Source of the DNA: Thalassolituus alkanivorans
GTDB lineage: Bacteria > Pseudomonadota > Gammaproteobacteria > Pseudomonadales > Oceanobacteraceae
Direction of reading: 5' to 3'
Assembly (NCBI RefSeq): GCF_020447205.1
Contig: NZ_JAJAEL010000006.1
Coordinates: forward strand, 384,660-448,659
Length of the DNA stretch: 64,000 nucleotides
Position 1 is the first letter of the stretch. The number at the start of each line of letters is the position of its first letter. Below are positions 35,932 through 44,598 of this stretch, in pieces. Position numbers and translations under genes: made by a program. The notes under the pieces were generated by a model, which was not told the DNA's origin, made no database searches, and saw nothing but the letters and a program-made list of their open reading frames with translations.

Positions 35932-36789
35932 ATGCTGGCCAGGAATGCTTTATCCACCACCCTGCTGATCACATTCAGTGCAGCATTAGCGGTTTCGCTC
36001 AACGGCTGCAGCAGTCCGGCCGGTAACCCAAATGCCGCATCCCTGAGCAGCAACACCCTCGTCACACAGGTCAACAGCAGTGTCCGCCCAGCAGCAGACC
36101 GGGCCCGTGACCATTATCGCCATCCGGCCGAAACACTGACCTTTTTTCAGCTTGAACCCCATCACACGGTGGTGGAAATCTGGCCGGGCGCGGGTTGGTA
36201 CAGTCGCATTCTGGCACCTTATCTGCGGGATAAGGGCCGGTTTATTGCCGCCCACTGGGCAGCGGATTCTCCGGTCACGTTTTTCCGTAACAGCCGCGCG
36301 GCGTTTGACCGGGAGTTTGTACAATCAGGCCAGCCATACGGGCCGGTTCATGTGCGAATGCTTGAGCCGCCACGCCAGAACCAGTTAACCGCTGATATAC
36401 AAGCCGACCGTATTCTGACATTCCGTAATGTACATAACTGGATGCGCAATGATCAGGAGCAAGCGATGTTTAACAGCATGTTTGTTGCTCTTAAAGCAGG
36501 AGGGGTTCTGGGCGTGGTTGAACACAGGGCACCACCGCAGTTCAGTCGTGCACAGATGATTGAGTCCGGCTATGTCAGTGAAGCCTACGTGCAGAAACTG
36601 GCTGAAAAGGCTGGATTTATTCTGGAAGCAAGCAGTGAAATCAATGCTAACCCCGCCGACAGTAAAAACTATCCTGCCGGGGTGTGGACCTTACCACCGA
36701 CACTGCGGCTGGGTGAAACTGATAAAGCCAGATATCTGGCTGTTGGTGAAAGCGACCGCATGACGCTGCGTTTCCGTAAGCCTCTCTGA
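35932..36789 (+). CDS. Methyltransferase-like lipoprotein (COG4798 type)
   Basis: A 285-residue protein with a lipoprotein signal (lipobox LNGC, Cys26) followed by a class I SAM-methyltransferase-like fold. Motif I is VVEIWPGAGWY (80-90), then ILAPYLRDKGRF; later blocks ADRILTFRNVHNWM and GGVLGVVEHRAP fit the predicted methyltransferase group COG4798, whose members often carry export signals. SAM is not expected outside the cytoplasm, so the enzyme may be active on another ligand or bind rather than catalyse. The start at 35932 follows AGGGAT. It is in line after lysR. Confidence 0.82.
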   Translation: MLARNALSTTLLITFSAALAVSLNGCSSPAGNPNAASLSSNTLVTQVNSSVRPAADRARDHYRHPAETLTFFQLEPHHTVVEIWPGAGWYSRILAPYLRDKGRFIAAHWAADSPVTFFRNSRAAFDREFVQSGQPYGPVHVRMLEPPRQNQLTADIQADRILTFRNVHNWMRNDQEQAMFNSMFVALKAGGVLGVVEHRAPPQFSRAQMIESGYVSEAYVQKLAEKAGFILEASSEINANPADSKNYPAGVWTLPPTLRLGETDKARYLAVGESDRMTLRFRKPL

Positions 36790-36808
36790 GAGGCTGTCGG
36801 TTTAATGA

Positions 36809-37990
36809 TTATGATTCGGTGTCGTCATTTTTCGGCATCATATCCAGCAGAGCCTGTACCTCCTGCGGATCAACATGGTCGGCAGAAAAGACCCGGTCAA
36901 CCTTCTGCAGAAACACATTAAGCCCTTCATCCACCCGGATACCCTCGTTAAAAACGCGGTTGGTTTCAGCGATGCCGGTTTCCATTATCTTCTGCATTGC
37001 AGCTTCCTGACGCTCATCCATTCCCAGAAACTGCAGGCTCTGCTCTACCCCATCGGCCATGTTTTCAACCACATCGGCGATATCGCGCATCACATTCTGA
37101 TAAGACACATCCACCGCTGACATCATATAGCTCATCTGGCCACTCAGGCGCTTTACCAGGCGGCTTTCCAGCGCCAGCGACTGTAAGTTATCCAGTGCCT
37201 GAATACGCGCATCACAGCCCTGCAACAGCGAGAAAACATTATCTTTAATGGCGCCGTATTTTTTCTCGTCATCCACCGGCATATTTTTCACCAGCAGCGA
37301 CACGCCACCATAATTCATAATGGAGCGGCGGCCAAAATCGACATAACGGCCTTTGTCTTTGCATTCGCTCATCAGCACAGATTCCATATCCTTGGCCATG
37401 CCGTTGGCTTCCATATTCTTTACGCCATAACGGCTGCGCATCTGCAGACTGCAGTTAATGCCGTAACTCTGCAGCGCCTGAAACAGGCGCATACCCAGCT
37501 CATCAATATTGCTGCAGCGGTTCACATCGAGCAGAAACTGGATATTCACGCCCAGATCGGACGTATCAGACATGGCGATAAAGGCCATTTCGTTGGCTTG
37601 TTTCAGCTGCATCTTCAGCTGGTCGTTGGCAATTTTATTGAACAGCACCCGGTCGAGACGGGCTTTCAGTTCAAACATCATCGACGGCGACAGGTAATCA
37701 TCGCAGCCGGCGTCATAGGCATCGAGTTTATGCTGCAGCGTTTCTTCGTTTTCCAGCACAACAACCGGAAGCTCGCTGTTGTCTTTCAGCTGACGACAGG
37801 TATCAATGACAGCATCCGAGGGAATGCTGTTGCCATCAATCAGAATCAGTTTGAGGTCGTGTTCCTGCGCCAGCTGCTGCGTCTGAGAGACGCTGTCGGC
37901 CTGCAGTAAATGGTATTTTTCGTCCAACAGGTCACTCAGCTGTTCATTAGATTTTTTGCTGAGTACAACTGCTTTATATCGCGTCGTCAT
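36809..37990 (-). CDS. Degenerate response-regulator-like protein
   Basis: A 393-residue protein with an N-terminal receiver-like domain (residues about 5-110). The phospho-acceptor position is D52 (LILIDGNS), but the conserved Lys-Pro of beta5 is replaced (GCDDYLSPSMMF), so normal phosphotransfer signalling is doubtful. A coiled coil follows (about 113-135), then an unrecognised region with a GAF-like feel (FLLDVNRCSNIDELGMRLFQAL) and a helical C terminus. No DNA-binding or enzymatic output domain is recognised. The start at 37990 (MTTRYKAVVL) is preferred over TTG at 38020. Confidence 0.75.
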   Translation of the reverse strand: MTTRYKAVVLSKKSNEQLSDLLDEKYHLLQADSVSQTQQLAQEHDLKLILIDGNSIPSDAVIDTCRQLKDNSELPVVVLENEETLQHKLDAYDAGCDDYLSPSMMFELKARLDRVLFNKIANDQLKMQLKQANEMAFIAMSDTSDLGVNIQFLLDVNRCSNIDELGMRLFQALQSYGINCSLQMRSRYGVKNMEANGMAKDMESVLMSECKDKGRYVDFGRRSIMNYGGVSLLVKNMPVDDEKKYGAIKDNVFSLLQGCDARIQALDNLQSLALESRLVKRLSGQMSYMMSAVDVSYQNVMRDIADVVENMADGVEQSLQFLGMDERQEAAMQKIMETGIAETNRVFNEGIRVDEGLNVFLQKVDRVFSADHVDPQEVQALLDMMPKNDDTES

Positions 37991-38040
37991 AGTCGATCCA
38001 TCAAATCCAGTCCTTCTCAATGTTTAGTCGAGGAAGACAC

Positions 38041-38060
38041 ATCCCGCCAGCCTGCGGGAT
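38041..38060. repeat. GC-rich hairpin between two minus-strand genes
   Basis: ATCCCGC (38041-38047) and GCGGGAT (38054-38060) form a perfect stem with a 6-base loop, without a T-run. It lies between the MalT-like gene and the response-regulator-like gene and may protect the RNA end or be a REP-like unit. Confidence 0.45.
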
Positions 38061-38146
38061 GATCTAGGGCCACCAAAATGAGTCTTCATTCCGGCAACGG
38101 AGATAACAACAGATATAACAACAGAGAAAGGAAATGACCGGGACGG

Positions 38147-40774
38147 TCAGATAAGTTGCAGTTCTTTGGCGCGATGAATTGCCTGGGTACGGCTCTTGGC
38201 GGCCAGTTTGACGTTAATTTTGCGGGCGTGGGTTTTAACCGTATGCAGGGAAATAAACAGCTGATCGGCAATTTCCTGATTGGACAACCCCTGGGCAATC
38301 TTGCGCAGAACTTCCAGTTCACGTTCACTGAGACTAACACTCAGCTCCGCCGGCTCACTGTCCGGACGCTGTGGCAGAGAATCACTGAGATTCGGCACCC
38401 AGACCAGCAGATCCAGACCAATTCCCTCACGCTGCAGCACACGACCCGACTGCAGGAAAATCTGCTGGCTTTCTGTGTGCTGATTCTGGGCGCGCAACGC
38501 GGCACCACGCAGTAATTGCAGCAGCATCATGCTCAGGTTGTTATTACGCTGGCGCAGCCAACTGTCGATTTCGTGCAGGCACTCAGCGGCTTTACCGGCC
38601 AGCAGATATAACCGGGCCTGGGTCGCAACCGCCAGTCCCGGCAGCATAGGAAATAACTCCGGCCGTGGCAGCTGCGCGCAGCTCTGTCCCTGTAACAGCT
38701 GATCAATGCAACTTTGTGCCCGGCTGAGCTTACCCTGAGAAATCCAGACATTGGCTTTCACCATGATCAGCCACTGGTAGCTGTCCACTTCGACCTGCCA
38801 GCGCTGCATAAGCCGCTCTGCACTGTCGAGGGCATTCAGTGCCGCGGCATAATCTCCGGCAGCAGTAAAACGCATCGCCATAATGGCATAGCCGTAACAG
38901 ACGCACACATCATGAACCTGGGTACTGGCCGAAATGCCCTGCTGCAGGGTTTCATCCAATAAGGTGTCATCATGACCGCCAAGCCAGCGCAACACGGCAC
39001 GGTAGAGCAGTAAACGACCGCGCGGTAAACGTTCGCCGTGCTCACCATAGCCACTCAGCAAGGCCAGGCCACGCTCAACGATTTCGCGGCTGTGAGCAAT
39101 ATGACCGCGATTCAGTTCAATGCGGGCGTAATCAAACAGTGCCAGCGCTTCCATCGCCGGAGCGTTATTCTGCCGTGCCAGATCCTGCGCCAGCCGGTTC
39201 CAGATACGTGCGCCATCGGCATCGTGCTGTGCCAGACGCAGCTGCGCCAGCGTTGAACTCATCAGAATCCGCAGGGTAAAACGAGCCGGCGGCAGATTTT
39301 CCAGCGCCTGCTTACACAAAGGTTCGGCCTGACTTAACTGACCTTTTAACCGCGCCAGATAGCCCTGCAAGGCAGCCTCTTCAAAGCTGGCCAGACACTG
39401 GCGTTGCAGCAGGCGGCTGATCATATCTTCGGCTTTTTCACGCTGATGGGTCAGCAACCACGACCAGGCGGCAATGGCCATCAGACGTGGCGAGGAGTAC
39501 AGCAACCCGTCGCCCAGTAATTCAAACCATGACAACAGACCGGCGATATCCAGATTGGCCAGAATGGTTTCGGCCTCATGTTCAACCCAGTCCTGTACTT
39601 CCTGGCTGAGGCCCGCTGCACGGGCATGATGCAATGCAGCAACCGGCTGCTGTTGCTGACTGAGCCAGTCATAAGCCAGATGATGAAGATGACTGCGCTC
39701 CTGCTGGGGCAGCTGTCGCGCCAGCAGATCAGCCATCACCGGATGCATGCGGAACCAGCCCGCACGGTGCAGTTGTGGCTCAATAAACAGGTTCAGGCGT
39801 AAAGCCTGCTGCAACGGCTGATGGTAATCCGCCGAGCCGGTGCAATGCTGCAGCAGCTCTTCATTAAAACTGCCCAGCACCGCAGCCTGCTGCACAAACT
39901 GCTGCACATCTGCGGGTAAACGATGCAGGGTTTCACCCAGCAGATAATCGCTCAGCTCCTGTTGCGCCAGCTGTGCCGCCGGCTCCAGCGGTCGTCCGGC
40001 GGCGCGGTAACAGGCCAGCCAGATTGCCAGTCCGGCGGGCCAGCCAGCCAGTCTCCGGATCAATTGCTGAATCTGTTGCGGACTGATATCCACACCATGC
40101 AATAACAACAGCTGTTGGGTTTCATCATCGCTGAAAGAAAGCTCGCCGACGCCCAGCCAGCCCAGCGCAGAGTTCAGCCGCAGACGGCCAAGGTGATTGG
40201 GGATATAGCGCGATGCCAGCACCATGCTGACACCAGCAGGCAACTGCTCAACAATCAGGTTCAGCACCTGCCAGCTGTCGCTGTCCTGCAGGCAGTGCAC
40301 ATCGTCGAAGCACAGCAGCAAAGGCCGCTCGAAGCTGGCCAGTTCCTGCAGCCACAGCAGTAACACCTGTTCAACGTCGACGTGCCCGCGGCGGCCGGTT
40401 TCGTGCCAGTGCGCCAGGGCATCGGTCGCCACACCGGGCAGCTGGCGTTCAGCCGCTTCGAGGAAATGGCGCAGAAAAAAGGCATCGGGAGTATCGCGAC
40501 TGTCGAGGGTCAGCCAGATAACAGAGGTGCCGTTACGCTCGGCCGCTCTGGCGGTATCGCCCAATAAGACGGTCTTACCGTAACCGGCGGGCGCGTTAAC
40601 CCACACTACACGGGTCTGCTCCAGCGCGTTCAGCAGCAGCGGCGCACGGTCGAGTGCGTGTACCGGCGCATCCGGGCGACGGCCTTTGAGCAGCACCCAG
40701 GCGGCTACCGCTTTCTGATCGAGGGATTCCAGCCAGGGCGACTGTGACGCGTCGGGCTTTGCTGTAAACACCAT
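38147..40774 (-). CDS. Large ATP-dependent LuxR-family regulator (MalT-like)
   Basis: An 875-residue LAL/STAND regulator. The N-terminal NTPase has P-loop NAPAGYGKT (about 60-68) and Walker B LLLCFDDVH near 160; then a long helical TPR-like region; then a LuxR helix-turn-helix at about 805-870 (LSERELEVLRKIAQGLSNQEIADQLFISLHTVKTHARKI). Such regulators oligomerise on ATP and inducer binding and activate catabolic or secondary-metabolism genes; the inducer here is unknown. Upstream lies the relic of a second, homologous gene. The ribosome site at 40774 is weak, so the start could be a little further in. Confidence 0.92.
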   Translation of the reverse strand: MVFTAKPDASQSPWLESLDQKAVAAWVLLKGRRPDAPVHALDRAPLLLNALEQTRVVWVNAPAGYGKTVLLGDTARAAERNGTSVIWLTLDSRDTPDAFFLRHFLEAAERQLPGVATDALAHWHETGRRGHVDVEQVLLLWLQELASFERPLLLCFDDVHCLQDSDSWQVLNLIVEQLPAGVSMVLASRYIPNHLGRLRLNSALGWLGVGELSFSDDETQQLLLLHGVDISPQQIQQLIRRLAGWPAGLAIWLACYRAAGRPLEPAAQLAQQELSDYLLGETLHRLPADVQQFVQQAAVLGSFNEELLQHCTGSADYHQPLQQALRLNLFIEPQLHRAGWFRMHPVMADLLARQLPQQERSHLHHLAYDWLSQQQQPVAALHHARAAGLSQEVQDWVEHEAETILANLDIAGLLSWFELLGDGLLYSSPRLMAIAAWSWLLTHQREKAEDMISRLLQRQCLASFEEAALQGYLARLKGQLSQAEPLCKQALENLPPARFTLRILMSSTLAQLRLAQHDADGARIWNRLAQDLARQNNAPAMEALALFDYARIELNRGHIAHSREIVERGLALLSGYGEHGERLPRGRLLLYRAVLRWLGGHDDTLLDETLQQGISASTQVHDVCVCYGYAIMAMRFTAAGDYAAALNALDSAERLMQRWQVEVDSYQWLIMVKANVWISQGKLSRAQSCIDQLLQGQSCAQLPRPELFPMLPGLAVATQARLYLLAGKAAECLHEIDSWLRQRNNNLSMMLLQLLRGAALRAQNQHTESQQIFLQSGRVLQREGIGLDLLVWVPNLSDSLPQRPDSEPAELSVSLSERELEVLRKIAQGLSNQEIADQLFISLHTVKTHARKINVKLAAKSRTQAIHRAKELQLI

Positions 40775-40937
40775 GAAAACTGTCTGACTCGGCTAACGGA
40801 TCAAAAACCGCCGTCACAGGCTGATTGCAGCGACATAGCGGCGGCTAAGTTATGCAGCATATTACACGAAGTGGCGCATCTGTACTCATCAGCGATGGCG
40901 ATGACCATTCTTTACCGATCAGCTGTGGTTCTGCGGT

Positions 40938-41619
40938 TCAGAAACCACGCTTGCGGCTGAACCAGATCCAGGCTCCGGATAATGCCAGAAACAGCAAAAT
41001 CAGCGCGGCAACATCAACCACCCAAACACCCCAGCTGCCAAACCAGCGGCCGGAATGCAGATCCAGCAACACCCGCTGCCAGCTGATGGACTCATTACGT
41101 GCTGCGGCCAGTTCTGCTGGTAAAACCTGCAGCACTGCTGCAGGTTCGGCAGGTGCTGTCGCCGCCATCAGCTGATAGCTGAGCAGGTCCAGCGCAAACC
41201 AATCCTGGCCAATCTGCAGTTGGTAAGCATCGTCCTGCCAGACCACCGCCGTGACCGGTTTCATACCAGTGCGCCAGCGCCGTCTGTTCAATAGCGGGCC
41301 AGTGGCGGGCGGCCAGTTCCAGCAGATGCAGCAGAAACTGCGCCGCCGGCTGGTCCTGGCTATCAATACGACACCACAAAACCGGCACGCCCAACGCCTG
41401 TTGCGCACGGGCATAGTCAGCCATCAGCACACTTTTGCCGTAACCGGCCGGGGCATTCAGCCACAGCATCTGTGCCTGCTGCAGCGGTGCCGCCAGCAAC
41501 CCCTGACGGTTCAGCCCGCAGTGCGGCGCTTCTGGCCAGCGGCTTTTGATCTGCAACAACGCATTCAGTACTGCAGAGTCAGCAGACAGCCGCATTGCTT
41601 CAGCAGTTTCGGTGTTCAT
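40938..41619 (-). pseudogene. Chimeric relic: 5' end of a MalT-like gene joined to 3' end of a PepSY membrane gene
   Basis: From an ATG at 41619 the minus strand codes for MNTETAEAMRLSAD... with LWLNAPAGYGKSVLMADYARAQQ and ALAHWYETG, clearly homologous to the first 140 residues of the MalT-like gene downstream (NAPAGYGKT, ALAHWHETG). Near 41262 this homology stops and, in another frame, the C-terminal part of a PepSY-associated membrane protein begins (MKPVTAVVWQDDAYQLQ...) ending in LDLHSGRWFGSWGVWVVDV, a membrane helix and SRKRGF at 40938. So two unrelated genes meet out of frame, as expected from an internal deletion. The PepSY part was probably the partner of the adjacent TonB receptor. 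Neither half can give a complete protein. Confidence 0.8.
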
Positions 41620-41710
41620 GAAGGTGTCCGGCAGGGTTGTTATCAGATTCCAGCATCGCGCTATGGAACCACGACCGGCCGCCGGACTCAACGCACAGAG
41701 AAAGGAAACC

Positions 41711-41736
41711 AAAAAAATCCCGCACAAGGCGGGATT
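41711..41736 (-). terminator. Intrinsic terminator of the TonB siderophore receptor
   Basis: On the minus strand ATCCCGC (41735-41729) pairs with GCGGGAT (41723-41717) around a 5-base loop, followed by seven T. It starts 21 bases after the receptor stop at 41757. Confidence 0.85.
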
Positions 41737-41756
41737 CTTTCGGCATGGATGCAGGA

Positions 41757-43892
41757 TCAGAACTGATAGCGCAGACCGATATCGAAGCTGCGCTCCGGAC
41801 CGACGTAAATGCCCTGACGCAGACCGCTGATGTAACGTTCATCGGTCAGGTTTTTCACCGAACCGGACAGGGTCAGCTGCGCGCCTACCTGATACTGAGC
41901 ATTCAGGCTCAGGGTGGTGTAGGCATCAATCTCGCCGCCCCAGATACCGCCCAGACCATCAGCACCGGTACCGCTGATTTCTTTGCGGTTATCACTGCTG
42001 GCGTACTGAGAACCGGTGTAATTAGCGCTCAGTTCGGTTTTCAGGCTGCCCGTGCTGTAACCCAGCGCCAGATTCGCCAACACTTCCGGTGAATACACAA
42101 TGCGGTTGCCCTTATCAGTACCAGAACGGTATTCCGAAGTCGGGATATAGGTCAGGTTACCGTCAACGTAAAAACCGTTATTCAGCATATAACCAGCCGC
42201 CAGTTCCAGCCCCTGATGCAGGGTTTTACCAGCGTTGGTCTGGCTCAGCAGCGGATTGGAGTTACCGGTCACGATCTGATTGGTGAAATCCATCTGAAAC
42301 GCCGCCGCTTCATAATGGAAGGCCCCTAAACCACCGCGTACACCAATTTCAATATTGGTGGAACGCTCAGCTTCCAGCTCCTGATCGGTCAGGCTGTCGA
42401 GTGCCACGCCGTTTTCGGCCGGTGAGAAGGCCTTGTACACGCCACCGAACAACTGAGCTGCAGGGCTCAGTTGCCAAGTCGCACCTACCCCTGGTAACAC
42501 CTCGGTATTTTTCGTGTCTGCGGTATTACTACCATTGTCTTTGCGGAGATCCTTCCGCTCTTGCTCATACATCTCAACCCGCACACCCGGTGTTACTGCC
42601 AATGCATCGGTGATCATAAAACGGTTTTGCACAAACACCGCAAAGGATTCCGCCGTATCGACACGGTCACGGGCAATCGTACCGGTACGATCCTTCAAGC
42701 GGGTTGCCTCGATGCTCTGGTCCTGCATTTCTTCGGTTAAATAACGCACGCCGATTTCGGCTTCATTCTGAATACCAAAGCTGTTGTGAGTAACAAACAG
42801 ACGGGTCTCAATACCTACGCGGTCAAACTGCCGGTTGTAACCAGCCAGATCAAATGCTTCTTCTGTGAATGTGCCATCACTGTTTCTTTTGAAGCGCGTT
42901 CCCGGGCCATTACGATAGTTCCAACGACCATCAGCTGTTACCGGATCTTGTTCGTTAATCCCATAACGCCAGTAATCGCGGAAGGTTTCACTCCAGTACA
43001 CCAAGGTGTTCAGACGCAGATTCTGGTTGATATCCCACTCGTGGTTCAGATCGAGACCACGACGGCCGGTGAGTAAATAATCGTCCGGCGCCGGGTTGTA
43101 ATCTGCACCGGCTTCATAATCGGCCAGCAGCAGACCACGATATGAAATATTGGCGTCGTTGCGGTAGTCGGTGAATTTAATCCCCAGCCACTGATCGTTG
43201 CCGATGGCCAGACCCGACTTCAGCATGATGTCGGTCATATCGTAGCCTTTATCCATAAAGCCATCGCTTTCGGCCTTGGTAATCACCGCACCGAATACCG
43301 CGTCTTTGGATGGCGAGGCACCGCCTACTTCCAGCGTTGCTTCACGGGTATTCCAGCTGCCAGTGCGTACAGACAATGCCGCACCTTCTTCCGGTGTTTT
43401 GGTGATGTAGTTGATCACACCACCGATGGTGCTCGGACCGTAGCGCAGAGAAGCTGCGCCTTTCAGAACTTCGATGCTCTCTATGCGCTGGATACGCGGG
43501 TTGAAGTAACGGCCGTTACCGACGAACAGACCCGGAGCAACGGGTACCCCATCTTCCAGAATCAGTGTTTTGGTGCTGTCGGCCGGCAGACCGCGCACGC
43601 CGATGTTTACCACCACCGCGGTTTCTTCTTCACCTTTGATGGCAATACCCGGCACGCGACGCAGCGCATCTTCAGTAGAGCGCGGCTGCAGAATTTCCAG
43701 TTGTTCTTTATCAATCACGGTGACAGAGCCTGGCTGGCGAGCCACGCCGGTTTCATCCTGCCCCACCACATTAATGGTTGGTAAACGGATCTGCTGTTCA
43801 TCCGCCTGCAACCCTGCAGAGACAGAAGCCAGTGTTACAGCGACAGCCAGCAGCGCTGGTCGATTGATGCGGCAATGCCGTACTTCATCCAT
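41757..43892 (-). CDS. TonB-dependent iron receptor (FecA-like)
   Basis: Outer-membrane receptor of 711 residues, with a signal peptide ending near GLQA and the plug blocks STEDALRRVPGIAI, VNIGVRGLPADSTKTLILEDGVPVAP, IESIEVLKGAASLRYGPSTIGGVINYITK. The last block is typical of the ferric-dicitrate/siderophore group. The barrel ends in GPERSFDIGLRYQF with the terminal Phe. CGGAG precedes the start. A Fur-box-like site lies 46 bases upstream, so iron-repressed expression is expected. A PepSY relic and a MalT-like regulator lie downstream; there is no fecR-type anti-sigma partner, which argues against a FecIR system. Confidence 0.92.
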   Translation of the reverse strand: MDEVRHCRINRPALLAVAVTLASVSAGLQADEQQIRLPTINVVGQDETGVARQPGSVTVIDKEQLEILQPRSTEDALRRVPGIAIKGEEETAVVVNIGVRGLPADSTKTLILEDGVPVAPGLFVGNGRYFNPRIQRIESIEVLKGAASLRYGPSTIGGVINYITKTPEEGAALSVRTGSWNTREATLEVGGASPSKDAVFGAVITKAESDGFMDKGYDMTDIMLKSGLAIGNDQWLGIKFTDYRNDANISYRGLLLADYEAGADYNPAPDDYLLTGRRGLDLNHEWDINQNLRLNTLVYWSETFRDYWRYGINEQDPVTADGRWNYRNGPGTRFKRNSDGTFTEEAFDLAGYNRQFDRVGIETRLFVTHNSFGIQNEAEIGVRYLTEEMQDQSIEATRLKDRTGTIARDRVDTAESFAVFVQNRFMITDALAVTPGVRVEMYEQERKDLRKDNGSNTADTKNTEVLPGVGATWQLSPAAQLFGGVYKAFSPAENGVALDSLTDQELEAERSTNIEIGVRGGLGAFHYEAAAFQMDFTNQIVTGNSNPLLSQTNAGKTLHQGLELAAGYMLNNGFYVDGNLTYIPTSEYRSGTDKGNRIVYSPEVLANLALGYSTGSLKTELSANYTGSQYASSDNRKEISGTGADGLGGIWGGEIDAYTTLSLNAQYQVGAQLTLSGSVKNLTDERYISGLRQGIYVGPERSFDIGLRYQF

Positions 43893-43937
43893 AAAACACT
43901 CCGGTAATGGTTAAGAAAAACTGAATGGCGGCAATAT

Positions 43938-43956
43938 ACTAATAAGAACCAATAGC
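43938..43956 (-). promoter_or_regulatory. Fur-box-like site before the FecA-like receptor
   Basis: The 19 bases at 43938-43956 (ACTAATAAG AACCAATAGC) match the Fur consensus GATAATGAT A ATCATTATC at 12 of 19 positions by hand count. The whole gap 43893-44198 is AT-rich and holds this site, the promoter of the receptor gene and the glutaredoxin terminator; I see no gene in it. Confidence 0.5.
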
Positions 43957-44157
43957 ATCAAGTAAAAATTATTATTTAGAGTTAAGTTTACAGAAATATT
44001 CACTCACCAGTTAAATTCAAATTAATCAGCAATAACAATTCCGGAAAATTAATAAATAAAAACAATATCCGGATTACTGCTGCTGCAACACCAGCCGGAG
44101 TCTGGAATAAGCTTGCGGTTATCTGCCGGATCAAATCAGACGGGGAAATAAAAGGCA

Positions 44158-44186
44158 TAAAAAAACCCGCCGCAGCGGGTTTTTTC
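44158..44186 (-). terminator. Intrinsic terminator after grxD
   Basis: ACCCGC (44165-44170) and GCGGGT (44175-44180) form a stem around CGCA, flanked by A-runs on the left and T-runs on the right, so it works in both directions. It lies 13 bases after the grxD stop. Confidence 0.85.
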
Positions 44187-44198
44187 TGGTGCTTAAGA

Positions 44199-44516
44199 TC
44201 AGGCAGAAACCGCCTGTTCCAGCAGCGGCTTCAGTTCACCTTTGGCGTGCATTTCGGTGACGATATCGCAACCGCCAACCAGTTCACCATTTACCCACAG
44301 CTGCGGGAAAGTCGGCCAGTTAGCGTATACCGGCAGATTGGTACGCACGTCCGGGTTAGACAGCACGTCCACGTAGGCAAACTTCTGGCCACAATCCATC
44401 ACCGCCTGCACAGTACGGGCAGAGAAGCCGCACATCGGCTGGTTTGGTGAGCCTTTCATGTACAGCAGAATGTCGTTGCTTTCGATCTGGTCTTTGATGA
44501 CCTGCATGATATCCAT
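44199..44516 (-). CDS. grxD: Monothiol glutaredoxin (Grx4 type)
   Basis: A 105-residue CGFS glutaredoxin (Cys29 in QPMCGFS) with KGSPNQP, WPTFPQLWVNGELVGGCDIV and the family length. It holds and transfers [2Fe-2S] clusters with glutathione and a BolA partner, in the cytoplasm. AGAAGA precedes the ATG. It follows the 5-oxoprolinase gene with about 80 bases between and has its own terminator. Confidence 0.95.
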   Translation of the reverse strand: MDIMQVIKDQIESNDILLYMKGSPNQPMCGFSARTVQAVMDCGQKFAYVDVLSNPDVRTNLPVYANWPTFPQLWVNGELVGGCDIVTEMHAKGELKPLLEQAVSA

Positions 44517-44598
44517 AGGTCTTCTCTCTCAAACGTTGAATGGAAATTGCGGCGATTCTAACACAAAGCAGCAAAAGCCTGACAGCGCCACTGGGGTA

